Source of the DNA: Providencia alcalifaciens DSM 30120
Lineage (GTDB): Bacteria; Pseudomonadota; Gammaproteobacteria; Enterobacterales; Enterobacteriaceae
Length of the DNA stretch: 64,000 nt
Reading direction: 5' to 3'
Assembly: GCF_000173415.1 (NCBI RefSeq)
Contig: NZ_ABXW01000018.1
Location: 1-64,000 of the forward strand
Below are positions 1 through 9,835 of this stretch, in pieces. A model generated the notes under the pieces. The model was not told where the DNA came from. It saw only the letters and a program-made list of their open reading frames with translations, and ran no database searches. The translations under genes were made by a program, and so were the position numbers. Each line of letters opens with the position of its first letter. Position 1 is the first letter of the stretch.

Positions 1-65
1 AACCAATTCTTGGTGCTTTAATCGCGCCGACAAAACAGTAAAAACTTCATCGGTACGGGGAGCGC

Positions 66-93
66 ATTATACGAAAAATTAAGATACTAGCAA
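66..93 (-). promoter_or_regulatory. Sigma-70 promoter reading left, stable-RNA type
   Basis: On the minus strand TTGCTA (-35) and a perfect TATAAT (-10) are separated by 16 bp, followed by the GC-rich discriminator GCGCTCCCCG. GC-rich discriminators are typical of stringently controlled tRNA and rRNA promoters. In E. coli the tRNA-Gly genes glyVXY follow orn, so a tRNA operon just off the left edge is a plausible target, but no tRNA is inside the window. Confidence 0.55.
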
Positions 94-234
94 GGGTTTG
101 AACTCAAATTTTTTATTTTTTTGTTCGTTTGATGATAAAACAATCACAGTGATGATTTTATCATCGCTGATTGTTAAATAAGAATTTCAACGTGTTAAGT
201 TTGTTAACCTTTTACTTTCTTATAATGACGTCAC

Positions 235-291
235 CTAATCTTCCACTCTCAAACCATCAACGCTTTCAAACTCGCGAGTGTAATTTGCCAT
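235..291 (-). CDS. Possible 18-residue small protein downstream of orn
   Basis: A minus-strand ATG at 291 lies behind GGGAGA at suitable spacing and opens an 18-codon frame, MANYTREFESVDGLRVED, ending in TAG. It is hydrophilic and acidic, with no membrane segment. It follows orn in the same direction, after a hairpin that could end orn transcription. I do not recognise it; the length allows it to be chance, and only the ribosome-binding site supports it. Confidence 0.25.
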   Translation of the reverse strand: MANYTREFESVDGLRVED

Positions 292-374
292 GATGATATC
301 TCCCAAACAATGCCATATAACTTGAGCATATGGCATTCTTAAGATTGCTATAATACTGGGTACTCTAGAGCCCG

Positions 375-917
375 TTATTTAATAAACGTTTCTCGGTAAT
401 AAACCAGCTCGGCAATCGACTCGCGGATATCATCCAGCGCTTGGTGGGTATTTTTCTTGGAGAATCCAGCAAGGATCTCAGGTTTCCAACGGCGGGCTAA
501 CTCTTTTAATGTACTCACATCCAAATAGCGGTAGTGAAAATAGCTTTCCAATTCTGGCATATAATTAAATAAGAAGCGGCGATCTTGACCTACGCTGTTT
601 CCACAGATTGGTGATACGCCTTTTGGTACCCATTTTTCTAAAAATTCAATGGTCGCTAACTCAGCTTCACGTTCACTAATCACACTTTTACGGATTCGCT
701 CGACTAAACCGCTATTGGTATGAGTATTTACATTCCACTCATCCATTAATGCCAGCTGCTCCTCGGTTTGATGAACCGCAATAACCGGACCTTCCGCTAA
801 AATATTCAGGTTACTGTCAGTCACAATAGTGGCAATTTCAATAATACGATCACGAATAGGATCGAGTCCGGTCATTTCTAAATCGATCCAAATTAAATTA
901 TTCTCATTCTTTTGCAT
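375..917 (-). CDS. orn: Oligoribonuclease Orn
   Basis: Orn is the 3'-5' exoribonuclease that removes the last short RNA fragments, chiefly dinucleotides, left by RNA turnover and by c-di-GMP hydrolysis. At 180 residues it matches the family length. DEDDh exonuclease motifs are present: D12-x-E14 in [12 protein letters not shown], the [12 protein letters not shown] block, and [10 protein letters not shown] near the C-terminus carrying the catalytic His and Asp. It is divergent from rsgA across 137 bp, the same arrangement as in E. coli. The start at 917 gives an N-terminus collinear with E. coli Orn. Confidence 0.97.
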   Translation of the reverse strand: MQKNENNLIWIDLEMTGLDPIRDRIIEIATIVTDSNLNILAEGPVIAVHQTEEQLALMDEWNVNTHTNSGLVERIRKSVISEREAELATIEFLEKWVPKGVSPICGNSVGQDRRFLFNYMPELESYFHYRYLDVSTLKELARRWKPEILAGFSKKNTHQALDDIRESIAELVYYRETFIK

Positions 918-1054
918 GATATGCCCTAACTGAATACGGTGGAGTTAAGGTATGATAACACCCTTCGTGCTATCAGTTATAGGTATGTCATTTTTGAACA
1001 ACGTACCTATCGGTTATAATATAGACGCCAAATTATTTATGTGAGAGAGGTCAG

Positions 1055-2107
1055 GTGGCTAAGCAGAAACTTTCGAAAGGTCAACAGCGCCGCGTGCAAG
1101 AAAATCATCAAAAAAGACTCAAAAAGCAGAAAACGATTGAGATTGATGATAGCCAATTAGGTGAGGCTCAAGAGGGCTTAGTGATTAGCCGTTTTGGTCA
1201 GCATGCGGATATTGAAGCCGCAGATGGCACCATACAGCGCTGTAACCTGCGCCGAACCATCTCATCCTTAGTAACGGGTGATAATGTTGTCTGGCGCCCT
1301 GCTCTCAATACCCAAAGTGACATTAAAGTGAACGGAATTGTGGAAGCGGTTCATGAACGCCACTCTGTCTTAACTCGCCCTGATTATTATGATGGGCTCA
1401 AACCGATCGCTGCTAATATCGACCAAATCGTGGTAGTTTCTGCGATTTTACCTGAATTATCTCTGAATATTATCGATCGTTACTTAGTTGCCTGCGAGAC
1501 AACAGGAATTCAACCCATTATTGTCTTAAACAAAGTTGACCTGCTAGATGATGAAAATCGTGAGTGGATTAGCGATTTAATGACAATTTATACGGATATT
1601 GGTTATCAAGTCCTCGAAGTGTCCAGCCACACAGGCGAAGGAATGGAAGCACTCACTAACATTTTAGCAGGGAAAGTTTCCGTCTTTGTCGGTCAATCTG
1701 GGGTAGGTAAATCCAGTTTATTAAATACATTACTCCCTGATAATGCACAGAGCATCTTAGTCAATAATGTTTCCGATATCTCTGGTTTAGGACAACACAC
1801 CACGACAGCGTCTAGACTCTATCATTTCCCACATGGGGGCGATGTTATTGACTCACCTGGGGTACGCGAGTTTGGTCTATGGCATCTCACGAAGGAACAA
1901 GTCACTAAAGGGTTTGTCGAATTTAAAGATTACCTTGGCGGCTGCAAATTCCGTGACTGTAAACATTTAGATGATCCTGGATGTTTGCTGCGAGAGGCGA
2001 TGGAAGATGGCAGGATTGCCGAATCACGCTTTGAAAACTATCACCGTATTTTAGAAAGTATGGAACAAGTGAAACTGCGCGGTAACTTTACCGCTAAAGA
2101 AAAATAA
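1055..2107 (+). CDS. rsgA: Small ribosomal subunit biogenesis GTPase RsgA
   Basis: RsgA (YjeQ) is a circularly permuted GTPase that helps mature the 30S subunit and releases RbfA. An N-terminal basic stretch and OB fold are followed by permuted GTPase motifs: NKVD at 159-162 (G4), GQSGVGKS at 213-220 (G1) and DSPG at 266-269 (G3). A C-terminal zinc knuckle uses C297, C302, H304 and C310. Length 350 fits the family. The start is GTG behind GAGAGG. psd follows on the same strand after a 145-bp gap, so it may have its own promoter. Confidence 0.97.
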   Translation: MAKQKLSKGQQRRVQENHQKRLKKQKTIEIDDSQLGEAQEGLVISRFGQHADIEAADGTIQRCNLRRTISSLVTGDNVVWRPALNTQSDIKVNGIVEAVHERHSVLTRPDYYDGLKPIAANIDQIVVVSAILPELSLNIIDRYLVACETTGIQPIIVLNKVDLLDDENREWISDLMTIYTDIGYQVLEVSSHTGEGMEALTNILAGKVSVFVGQSGVGKSSLLNTLLPDNAQSILVNNVSDISGLGQHTTTASRLYHFPHGGDVIDSPGVREFGLWHLTKEQVTKGFVEFKDYLGGCKFRDCKHLDDPGCLLREAMEDGRIAESRFENYHRILESMEQVKLRGNFTAKEK

Positions 2108-2252
2108 TCCCCAAAATCAGTCTAAAATAAGTTAGTGGGCGCTTACATTCGATCGATCGTTTCACCCGCTTTCTGAAATAATTCGAAAGCGCATTAGTTT
2201 CGGTTACAATAGCGCCCTTTCACTAACTTACCTTTAAAATTCAGAGGTTAAC

Positions 2253-3146
2253 GTGCTAGATAAAATCAAAATCCGCTTGCAGTTTATGCTGCCTAAACAA
2301 GGGCTTACCCAACTTGCAGGATGGTTTGCTAGTCGAAATGTGGGCATTGTCACCCAGTGGGCCATAAAACTGTTCGCTAAAGCGTATAAAGTGAATATGA
2401 ATGAAGCTCAAAAAAGTGAGTTAACAGCGTATTCAACCTTTAACGACTTTTTCATTCGTACGCTAAAAGATGACGCACGCCCAATTGTGGCAGCCGAACA
2501 TCAACTTGCACAGCCAGCAGATGGCGCAGTTAGTCAGTTAGGCTCTATTGATAATGATTTGATTTTACAAGCAAAAGGTCATAACTATACCGTTGAAGCC
2601 TTGCTGGCAGGTCAATATGAATTAGCGGATAAGTTCCGTAATGGTGATTTTATCACCACCTATTTATCCCCAAGTGACTATCACCGCGTCCATATGCCGT
2701 GTGATGGTTTATTAACCGAGATGATTTACGTTCCTGGCGACCTTTTTTCTGTTAACCCATTAACCGCAGCCAACGTACCTAATTTATTTGCACGTAATGA
2801 ACGTTTAATCTGCGTATTTGATACCCCTTTTGGTGCCATGGTACAGATTTTAGTCGGGGCAACCATTGTCGGTAGTATTGATACCGTTTGGAGCGGTTGT
2901 GTTAATCCACAACGTGAAGGCGTAATCAAACGTTGGACTTACCCAGAGCAAGATGAAGAAGGGGCAATTTTCCTACGTAAAGGGGAAGAAATGGGTCTAT
3001 TCAAGCTGGGTTCTACTGTCATCAACCTGTTTGAACCAAACAAAATTCGTTTTAATGCATCATTGATCCCTGGCTATGCAACCCGCATGGGTGAGCTGTT
3101 AGCAGAGTCTGTTGATGGACAACAACGCACTGAAACTGTTAGCTAA
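2253..3146 (+). CDS. psd: Phosphatidylserine decarboxylase proenzyme
   Basis: Psd makes phosphatidylethanolamine from phosphatidylserine at the inner membrane. The proenzyme cleaves itself at a conserved LGST, here residues 252-255, turning S254 into the pyruvoyl group of the small subunit. D90 and H147 of the self-cleavage triad are also in place. It is 297 residues long, begins with GTG behind CAGAGG, and is followed 48 bp later by mscM, the same psd-mscM pairing as in E. coli, where the two are cotranscribed. Confidence 0.97.
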   Translation: MLDKIKIRLQFMLPKQGLTQLAGWFASRNVGIVTQWAIKLFAKAYKVNMNEAQKSELTAYSTFNDFFIRTLKDDARPIVAAEHQLAQPADGAVSQLGSIDNDLILQAKGHNYTVEALLAGQYELADKFRNGDFITTYLSPSDYHRVHMPCDGLLTEMIYVPGDLFSVNPLTAANVPNLFARNERLICVFDTPFGAMVQILVGATIVGSIDTVWSGCVNPQREGVIKRWTYPEQDEEGAIFLRKGEEMGLFKLGSTVINLFEPNKIRFNASLIPGYATRMGELLAESVDGQQRTETVS

Positions 3147-3194
3147 TCATTTAAACTATAATTAAGTTATCTATCGCTGAAGGAGCTCCTCACT

Positions 3195-6100
3195 GTGCGT
3201 TTGATTATCAGTTTTTTACTTAGCCTGTTAATCGTTTTTTCATCTTATGCGGCGCCAGCCTCCGTACAAGATGAAGCACAGATTACGCAGGAGCTTAAAC
3301 AGCTTGATCCAAGCAAAAACCCGAAGGACGCTGAGGTTGCTCAAGCGTTACAAGGGGCATTGAGCTGGATTAATGAAGCCCGTGAGTCAGATAGAAAAGC
3401 CAAGTCATACCAAGATGCGATTGATAATTTTCCTAAGATTATCAAAACAATCCGCCAGAATCTGCTCAATGAAGCGGATACACCGCCTGCCATTCCCACC
3501 AGCATTAGCTTAAGCGAATTAGAGCAACGCATCACCCAGCTCAGCAGCCAGTTGCTTGACCAAGGTCGATTAATGCAGCAAGAACAGGATAAAGGGCGCG
3601 AAATTAGCGAATCCCTAAATGTTTTGCCGCAACAATTATCTGAAGCGCGCCGCCAGTTAACCGATGCATCAACACGGCTTCAATCGCTCAATACTCCGGG
3701 AACACCATTAGCAGAAGCTCAATATACACTAGCTCAAGCCGAAGTAAGCGCTCGCAAATCTACTGTGAATGAGCTAGAAATGGCGCAATTGTCTGCCAAT
3801 AACCGCCAAGAAATTTCCCGAATGGCGCTTGAACTTGAGAAAAAGCGTTATCAACGCCTAGAGCTTGAGTTACAACAGTTACGCGATTTCCAAAACACTC
3901 AGCGCCAACAGAAAGCCATTTTGGCGTTAGAACACACGGAAATGTTGGCGGAACAAGGTGAATTGACGCCGTTCTTAAAAGAGCAGCTTGATATCAACCG
4001 TAAGATGTCTCAAGAGTTGACCGAGCAAGCTCAACGTATGAGTGCCATCACCACCAATCAAACAGAGATTTCCACAAGCATTCGTAATGCACGACAAGCG
4101 CTGTCAACGATCCGTGAACAAGCTCAGTGGATCAGCAGCTCGAGCACCTTAGGGGAAGCACTGCGTACCCAGCTTTCTCGACTGCCTGAAATTCCGAAAA
4201 GCCAACAGCTTGACCGAGAAATGGCAGATTTACGTGTCCAGCGCTTAAATTACGAAGATATGCTTGAGCGCCTCGCTAAACTCGACGTTTCTGTACAAGA
4301 AAGTGCGAATGATTTAAACCCTGCTCAGTCGCAAGTGTACCAATCCTTAATGAAAACCCGTAAAGAGCTATTAACCTCACTTATTTCGGGTTTTGACGGT
4401 GAAATGTTGGAGCTAACCAAGCTCAATGTGGCGACAGGACAATTGACTGATGCATTAAAAGAAGTGAAAGATGCATCAAACCGCTATCTCTTCTGGGTTG
4501 CGGATGTTCCAGCAATTAGCATCAATTACCCTGTTATTGTGGTCACAGACATGACCCAATTACTATCACTGGATACCCTCTCCCAGTTGGCCGGGGCACT
4601 AGAGGTCATGGTCACCAGCCAAGATTCATTCTTGTATCTGCTGGGTTCTATTATCTTAGTGATTTTTAGTGTCAGTACACGTCGCCATTATCAAGCTTTC
4701 TTAGACCGCTCTAGCTTGCGTATTGGCAAAGTGACACAAGACCGCTTTTATCTAACGATTCGTACAATTTTTTGGTCCATTATCGTTGCACTTCCCCTGC
4801 CCATGATGTGGTCGGCTATTGGTTACGGGTTGCAAAGTGCTTGGCAATATCCGATGGCAGCCGCTATTGGCTACGGTGTTAGCGCAACCACCCCGCTGCT
4901 CTGGCTATTTATGATCAGTGAAACGTTTTCACGACCAACAGGACTATTTATTGCGCATTTTGGTTGGGATAAAGACGCGGTCAAACGGGCAATGCGCCAT
5001 TATCGTTTAGCGATTTTTGTGATTGTCCCACTTGTGATGGCCATCATCACCTTTGAACACTATAGCGAAAGAGAGTTTTCTGCGACCTTAGGGCGCCTCT
5101 GTTTCCTCATTCTGTGTGTCGCATTAAGCTTAATCACCAATAACTTACGCCGTTCTAAAATTCCATTATATTTGGACCGACACGGCTCCGGTGAAAACTT
5201 AATCAATACCGCATTATGGTGGCTGATCTTTATTGCCCCTGTGATTGCTGCATTTTTCTCCGTATTAGGGTACTTCTCTACCTCTCAAGCGTTATTAGCT
5301 CGCTTAGAAACATCTGTGGCGATTTGGTTTGTGATTTTGATTGTCTATCACACTATCCAACGCTGGATGTCGATGCAACGCCGTAAATTGGCATTTGAAC
5401 GGGCTAAGCAGCGCCGTGCGGAAATGTTAGCTCAACGAGCCAAAGGGGAAGAAGACGCACAATTTCCGAATGCCAGCGGCGAAGGGAATATTGATATCGA
5501 AGAGCAGGTTATCGATCTGGATGCCATCAGCTCCCAGTCTGTGGGATTGGTCCGCTCCATTCTCACGATGATAGCGCTGGTGTCATTAATTTGGTTGTGG
5601 TCTGAATTGCATACTGCATTTTCATTCCTTGAAAATATTCGTTTATGGGATGTCACCTCATCTATCAATGGTGTAGAAACTGTTCAAGCCATTACCATGG
5701 GGTCGATTTTTATCGCCATCTTGGTCATTATCGTCACTGCACAATTAGTGAGAAACCTGCCCGCACTCTTGGAACTGGCTGTACTTCAACATCTTGATTT
5801 AACACCCGGTACCGGGTATGCCATCAGTACCTTAACCAAATACAGTATTACCATTATAGGGACCATTGTCGGTTTCTCCATGTTAGGGATCGACTGGTCG
5901 AAGCTACAATGGTTGATTGCCGCAATGGGGGTTGGGTTAGGATTTGGTTTACAAGAGATTTTTGCCAATATTATTTCTGGTTTAATGATCTTATTTGAAA
6001 AGCCAATCCGTATCGGGGATACCGTCACTATCCGTAACCTAACGGGCAGTATCACCAAGATTAATACCCGTGCGACCACCTTAACGGACTGGGATAGAAA

Positions 6101-6536
6101 AGAAATTATTGTGCCAAACAAGGCATTTATTACCGAACAGTTTATTAACTGGTCTCTGACTGACACCATTACCCGTATCGTGATGACTATCCCTGCTCCG
6201 GTGGATGCCGATAGCGAAAAAGTCACTGAAATTATCCTTCGTGCAGCGAAACGCTCGACAATGATCCTTGAAAATCCTAACCCTGAAGTCTATTTAGTGG
6301 ACTTACAGCAAGGGATTCAAATTTTCGAGCTACGGGTGTATGCCGGTGAAATGGGGCATCGTTTACCTGCACGCCACGAAATTCATCAACATATTTTGGA
6401 AGCTTTTGCGGAACAAGGAATTACCTTACCATTCCCACCTTTCCAAGCGCGTGTCGATGTGCGTAATAACACACTGCAAAGTGCCACAAATAACCTTTCA
6501 GGTCGCAATCCATCACGTGGTACTGGGGAGCTCTAA
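3195..6536 (+). CDS. mscM: Miniconductance mechanosensitive channel MscM (YjeP)
   Basis: A large MscS-family channel that opens at lower tension than MscS or MscL during osmotic downshock. The 1113 residues comprise a signal peptide (about 1-20, ending SYAAPAS), a long periplasmic coiled-coil domain rich in Gln and Glu to about residue 430, a set of about eleven membrane segments, and a C-terminal MscS pore and beta domain with GLGFGLQEIFANIISG and GDTVTIRN. A charged cytoplasmic loop lies near 745-780. Start is GTG behind AAGGAG. It probably shares a transcript with psd. Confidence 0.95.
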   Translation: MRLIISFLLSLLIVFSSYAAPASVQDEAQITQELKQLDPSKNPKDAEVAQALQGALSWINEARESDRKAKSYQDAIDNFPKIIKTIRQNLLNEADTPPAIPTSISLSELEQRITQLSSQLLDQGRLMQQEQDKGREISESLNVLPQQLSEARRQLTDASTRLQSLNTPGTPLAEAQYTLAQAEVSARKSTVNELEMAQLSANNRQEISRMALELEKKRYQRLELELQQLRDFQNTQRQQKAILALEHTEMLAEQGELTPFLKEQLDINRKMSQELTEQAQRMSAITTNQTEISTSIRNARQALSTIREQAQWISSSSTLGEALRTQLSRLPEIPKSQQLDREMADLRVQRLNYEDMLERLAKLDVSVQESANDLNPAQSQVYQSLMKTRKELLTSLISGFDGEMLELTKLNVATGQLTDALKEVKDASNRYLFWVADVPAISINYPVIVVTDMTQLLSLDTLSQLAGALEVMVTSQDSFLYLLGSIILVIFSVSTRRHYQAFLDRSSLRIGKVTQDRFYLTIRTIFWSIIVALPLPMMWSAIGYGLQSAWQYPMAAAIGYGVSATTPLLWLFMISETFSRPTGLFIAHFGWDKDAVKRAMRHYRLAIFVIVPLVMAIITFEHYSEREFSATLGRLCFLILCVALSLITNNLRRSKIPLYLDRHGSGENLINTALWWLIFIAPVIAAFFSVLGYFSTSQALLARLETSVAIWFVILIVYHTIQRWMSMQRRKLAFERAKQRRAEMLAQRAKGEEDAQFPNASGEGNIDIEEQVIDLDAISSQSVGLVRSILTMIALVSLIWLWSELHTAFSFLENIRLWDVTSSINGVETVQAITMGSIFIAILVIIVTAQLVRNLPALLELAVLQHLDLTPGTGYAISTLTKYSITIIGTIVGFSMLGIDWSKLQWLIAAMGVGLGFGLQEIFANIISGLMILFEKPIRIGDTVTIRNLTGSITKINTRATTLTDWDRKEIIVPNKAFITEQFINWSLTDTITRIVMTIPAPVDADSEKVTEIILRAAKRSTMILENPNPEVYLVDLQQGIQIFELRVYAGEMGHRLPARHEIHQHILEAFAEQGITLPFPPFQARVDVRNNTLQSATNNLSGRNPSRGTGEL

Positions 6537-6550
6537 GTTTTAAGTTTATA

Positions 6551-6568
6551 GAGGGAGCTTGCTCCCTC
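6551..6568 (+). terminator. Hairpin after mscM
   Basis: GAGGGAGC (6551-6558) pairs with GCTCCCTC (6561-6568) directly after the mscM stop. No T tract follows, so termination would be weak or Rho-assisted, and the next gene could be read through. Confidence 0.45.
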
Positions 6569-6595
6569 ATTCTTACTCGCAAAAAAGGCAATATA

Positions 6596-6925
6596 ATGAT
6601 CCATACAGTGGAAGCCCAAGACGAATCCATCAAATTGAGAATCACGCAATATGAGCGAGTGGGCTCCATACTGTTTTTTCTGATCCCATTGGTGATTTTA
6701 CTGATTGTTGGCAAAAGCTTTGCCTTTAATACACTCTATCTATGGCAAGGCTTGAGTCTGCTATATTTGGTGGCTTATCGTTTACAAATTCGTCGATTGT
6801 CGACCCAAAAGCTACAAATCATGGTGCGTCGAAGCTGGGGATATAATCGGTTTTATCGCTTCTGCTGGGGATATTTGATTCTGTCGATTATTGGATTGAC
6901 GGGATACCTACTGATATCCCGTTAA
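6596..6925 (+). CDS. Small membrane protein of unknown function
   Basis: A 109-residue protein that I do not recognise. It has a polar N-terminus of about 22 residues, then hydrophobic segments at about 23-45, 47-66 and 86-108, separated by a basic loop (RLQIRRLSTQKLQIMVRR). This predicts a three-span inner-membrane protein with a cytoplasmic basic loop. It starts 59 bp after mscM, behind AAGG, and its last codons form an inverted repeat (ACGGGATA/TATCCCGT). It is placed so that it could be cotranscribed with psd-mscM. No enzyme motif is visible. Confidence 0.75.
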   Translation: MIHTVEAQDESIKLRITQYERVGSILFFLIPLVILLIVGKSFAFNTLYLWQGLSLLYLVAYRLQIRRLSTQKLQIMVRRSWGYNRFYRFCWGYLILSIIGLTGYLLISR

Positions 6926-6939
6926 ATTGAGGTAGATAT

Positions 6940-7737
6940 TTAGCTTTCTTGGTTGTTACCGTAGGTTTTAATGTAATTGTCAGCAAGCTTCTGTGCTTGT
7001 TTTAGCTCTTCTGCACTCAGCTGTTCTGCAATTTTTTTCTGTAAGCGCTGACTCTCTTTGTTTCCACTATACACCGCGGTAGACAACCAAGCATAAGCTT
7101 GCTGAAGGTTCTTTTTCACCCCTTTACCCTCGGAGTACATAACCCCTAAACGGTCTTGGGAGTTAGCATCACGCTGTTTCGCTGCTTTTCTGAACCAGAA
7201 TACCGCTTTTTCATTATCTAATGCGACACCACTACCTATCGAATACATTTGCCCAATTTTAAATTGCGCAATGACATTGCCGCTTTGTGCCGCTTTTCTA
7301 AACCAATAGGCGGCTTTTTCGAGATCTTGCTTGACCCCTAAGCCCTGTGCATACATGGTTGCCATATTTGTTTCTGCCCGAGTATCACCATTTTTGGCAG
7401 CTTCTTCATACCACAACATCGCTTTATCATAGTCACGGCGCACACCAAAGCCATTAACATACATCGTTCCCAGTCGGAACTGCGCGTCTGAGTTACCTTG
7501 ATCCCCTGCTTTGATAAACCACTCAGCGGCCACTTTCGAGTCTTGAGAAACCCCCTGACCTTTGAAATAACGCTCACCTAATAGGAATTGAGACGCGGGA
7601 TCGCCTTTTTCAGCTAACTGCGTGATTTGCTCTATCGTCGTCTGTTCACTTGCTGTTGTAGGTTTCGCCGGTGTAGCAAGTAATAATGAACTATAACAAA
7701 CAGATCCTAACAACAGCGCTAACGCAATTTTTTTCAT
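6940..7737 (-). CDS. Secreted Sel1-like repeat protein
   Basis: A 265-residue protein with a signal peptide (MKKIALALLLGSVCYSSLLLA) and about five Sel1-type tetratricopeptide-like repeats, visible as A-x-W/F-x-x-x-A-A...G-x-x-x-A-x-x-x-x-G-x-x-Y-x-x-G-x-G units from about residue 45 to 225. Such repeats build a superhelical protein-binding scaffold, probably periplasmic here. The ATG at 7737 is preferred over the upstream TTG because GAGGG lies nine bases before it. It faces mscM and the small membrane gene. The partner protein is unknown. Confidence 0.85.
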   Translation of the reverse strand: MKKIALALLLGSVCYSSLLLATPAKPTTASEQTTIEQITQLAEKGDPASQFLLGERYFKGQGVSQDSKVAAEWFIKAGDQGNSDAQFRLGTMYVNGFGVRRDYDKAMLWYEEAAKNGDTRAETNMATMYAQGLGVKQDLEKAAYWFRKAAQSGNVIAQFKIGQMYSIGSGVALDNEKAVFWFRKAAKQRDANSQDRLGVMYSEGKGVKKNLQQAYAWLSTAVYSGNKESQRLQKKIAEQLSAEELKQAQKLADNYIKTYGNNQES

Positions 7738-7935
7738 CCTAAACAACCCTCAACAGTGCAGTATGGCAATTGGCAACACAGTAATACCCGTTATTATCGG
7801 CTGATCTTTCAGATTATACAGCCCAAACTTGCTTTTCATCTGAGTAGTTTAAATTTACTCGCCAACAGACAAAATAGGATAAACACCTTAATTTAGATAA
7901 ATAGCACTTTTCGTTGCCATTTCATCTCAAAGGCA

Positions 7936-7973
7936 AATAAAAAGCCAGATAGCTTTTTATTCTATCTGGCTTT
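7936..7973 (-). terminator. Intrinsic terminator of recQ-pldB-yigL
   Basis: On the minus strand AAAGCCAGATAG pairs with CTATCTGGCTTT (12 bp) and is followed by a T-rich run. It lies 26 bp beyond the yigL stop codon. Confidence 0.85.
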
Positions 7974-7998
7974 CTACTAATGCACATACAAAAACTAA

Positions 7999-8811
7999 TT
8001 ATTTGTTGTCTAAATATTTACTTCTCAAATAACGCGCTACCGCATCATCTTGGTTAGAACCGATCACTTCCATATGAGGCAATGCATCTTTTAGCAATTG
8101 ATGAGCATTCTGCATGATGCAGCCTTTACCCGCTAGCGTCAGCATCTCTTTATCATTCATGCCGTCACCAAACGCAATGCTATCATGGGTTCCATAGCCA
8201 TGTAATGCCGTCACTTGCTTTAACGCTTCCCCTTTAGACACAGAGCCTGCCATCACTTCAAGGCAACTACGTAAGGAGAAAGTCACATGCACTTTATCTT
8301 TCCAGCGGCGCTGAATTCGCTGCTGAAGATCCACCAGTAAATCATGATCTTCACTGGTGTAGTACACCTTACAGACTTCAGAAGTTGGAAAATCATGACG
8401 ATCAAACAACTGATAATTAAAGACGGATTCCTTAAAAAACTCTTTTTGCTCTGGGCTTTCACGGTTAATAAACCAATCATCACCATGATAGTAGTTAGTG
8501 ATGATTTCTGGATGATCAAACTCCATTAAGCAGAGTTCCTCAGAGATATGAGGGTCAACATTATGCTCAAAAATCAGATCACCATTTGTATTGTGAATAC
8601 GAGCACCGTTCGAAGTGATCATATAGGCATCAATCCCCAGACCATCACGGATCTGTGCAACATCGATGTGATGGCGCCCCGTTGCGAATACAAACCGCAC
8701 ACCTTCTGTTGCCACAAGCTGCTTGAGCGTATCTTTGGTGTATAACGTTAAATCATGATTGGGAGATAAAAGTGTTCCGTCCAAATCGGAAGCAACAACC
8801 GGATATTTCAT
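7999..8811 (-). CDS. yigL: HAD-superfamily sugar/pyridoxal phosphatase YigL
   Basis: A Cof-type haloacid dehalogenase phosphatase. In E. coli YigL dephosphorylates sugar phosphates and pyridoxal phosphate and helps relieve glucose-phosphate stress, where SgrS stabilises its mRNA. Motif I is VASDLDGTLLS near the N-terminus, motif II FATGR, and motif IV IAFGDGMNDKEML near the C-terminus. At 270 residues it is full length. It is the last gene of a recQ-pldB-yigL run, 19 bp after pldB, which is also its E. coli neighbour and the source of SgrS-dependent processing there. Confidence 0.93.
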   Translation of the reverse strand: MKYPVVASDLDGTLLSPNHDLTLYTKDTLKQLVATEGVRFVFATGRHHIDVAQIRDGLGIDAYMITSNGARIHNTNGDLIFEHNVDPHISEELCLMEFDHPEIITNYYHGDDWFINRESPEQKEFFKESVFNYQLFDRHDFPTSEVCKVYYTSEDHDLLVDLQQRIQRRWKDKVHVTFSLRSCLEVMAGSVSKGEALKQVTALHGYGTHDSIAFGDGMNDKEMLTLAGKGCIMQNAHQLLKDALPHMEVIGSNQDDAVARYLRSKYLDNK

Positions 8812-8830
8812 ACAGGATCCCTAACTATGG

Positions 8831-9826
8831 CTAATACTGCTCAAAAAAATCACAAATTGCATTGAGTGCCATGGCTCTCAATGCATCTATTTCAAATAGG
8901 ATTTCGTGGTGAGCCCCTTCGATAATGAGGGGTAATTTTTCTTCTCGTCCTATTTGCGCTTTTTGCCGACTTTGACAAAAAGCTTGTAGCTCTCGATTGC
9001 TGACCACCTTCTCTTCGCTCGCTTCAAGTAGCATCAGAGGGGTCTCAATCTCTCCCGCTTTCGCAACCAGCTCTTTGCCAATCGCAAAACTTTCTCGTAA
9101 CCAGTGGTAAGTTGGACCACCGAGACGTAATTCAGGATAATCCGCATAGTAACGTAAGTAACGTCGATAACGTTCTTGGCTATGGGTTAATACATTGATT
9201 AAATAAGGTAATGGCTGCCACTTCCCCGTTGATACAGCGTAGTCATTTCGCACACTTCGGCGCGGTTCTGCCCGCTCAACAATAAAGCTTGCTAACCAAT
9301 GGGGCATCGGTAAATTGACCCCAATCATGGGAGCACATAATGCAGCAGCATCAAATGTCACGTTGTCTCGAAGTAAATAACCCGCGAGAATAGCTCCGCC
9401 CATTGAGTGCGCCAGTGCATAGCATTTAAGATAGTGGCGATCTCTGACCTCTAAATCAATGAATTTAGCGAAGTCATCAATGTAATCTGTAAATTTTTCA
9501 ACGTGTCCTTTTTGCGGATCGGCTAACATACGCCCGGATCGCCCTTGTCCACGATGATCAATAATAAAAACATCAAAACCTAAATGATAAAAATCATAGG
9601 CAACTTCAGGGTATTTAACGTAACTTTCACTGCGACCTGGTGAGATAACCACCGCTTTGTGATGCTTTGCATGAATAAAACGCACATAGTGAATAGGAAG
9701 CTCATCAACACCGAGAAATTTCCCCTCTTCACGTAACTGCCAAAAATCTAAAAGCGGACCGTTGGTAAAGGCCGAAAACTCAGTTTCTCGATTTAACCAA
9801 CTGGCTTTTAGACTATCTGGCGACAT
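8831..9826 (-). CDS. pldB: Lysophospholipase L2
   Basis: An alpha/beta hydrolase that cleaves lysophospholipids at the inner membrane. The nucleophile elbow reads AHSMGG, the oxyanion region VVISPGRSES, and the acid and His residues lie in LLEASEEKVV and GAHHEILFE. Length 331 is close to E. coli PldB (340). It starts nine bases after recQ, so the two genes are cotranscribed. E. coli has rhtB and rhtC between recQ and pldB; they are missing here. Confidence 0.94.
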   Translation of the reverse strand: MSPDSLKASWLNRETEFSAFTNGPLLDFWQLREEGKFLGVDELPIHYVRFIHAKHHKAVVISPGRSESYVKYPEVAYDFYHLGFDVFIIDHRGQGRSGRMLADPQKGHVEKFTDYIDDFAKFIDLEVRDRHYLKCYALAHSMGGAILAGYLLRDNVTFDAAALCAPMIGVNLPMPHWLASFIVERAEPRRSVRNDYAVSTGKWQPLPYLINVLTHSQERYRRYLRYYADYPELRLGGPTYHWLRESFAIGKELVAKAGEIETPLMLLEASEEKVVSNRELQAFCQSRQKAQIGREEKLPLIIEGAHHEILFEIDALRAMALNAICDFFEQY

Positions 9827-9835
9827 GGCGTTTCC

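Larger units (their letters stand above)
1..374. other. Intergenic region left of orn
   Basis: No long gene is visible here. It holds a strong leftward promoter (66-93), an inverted repeat (GATGATAAAA at 131-140 against TTTTATCATC at 156-165), a possible 18-codon ORF on the minus strand (235-291), and a hairpin with arms ATGCCATAT/ATATGGCAT near 310-336 downstream of orn. The first 60 bases look like the untranscribed-strand copy of a leader that continues off the left edge. Confidence 0.6.
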
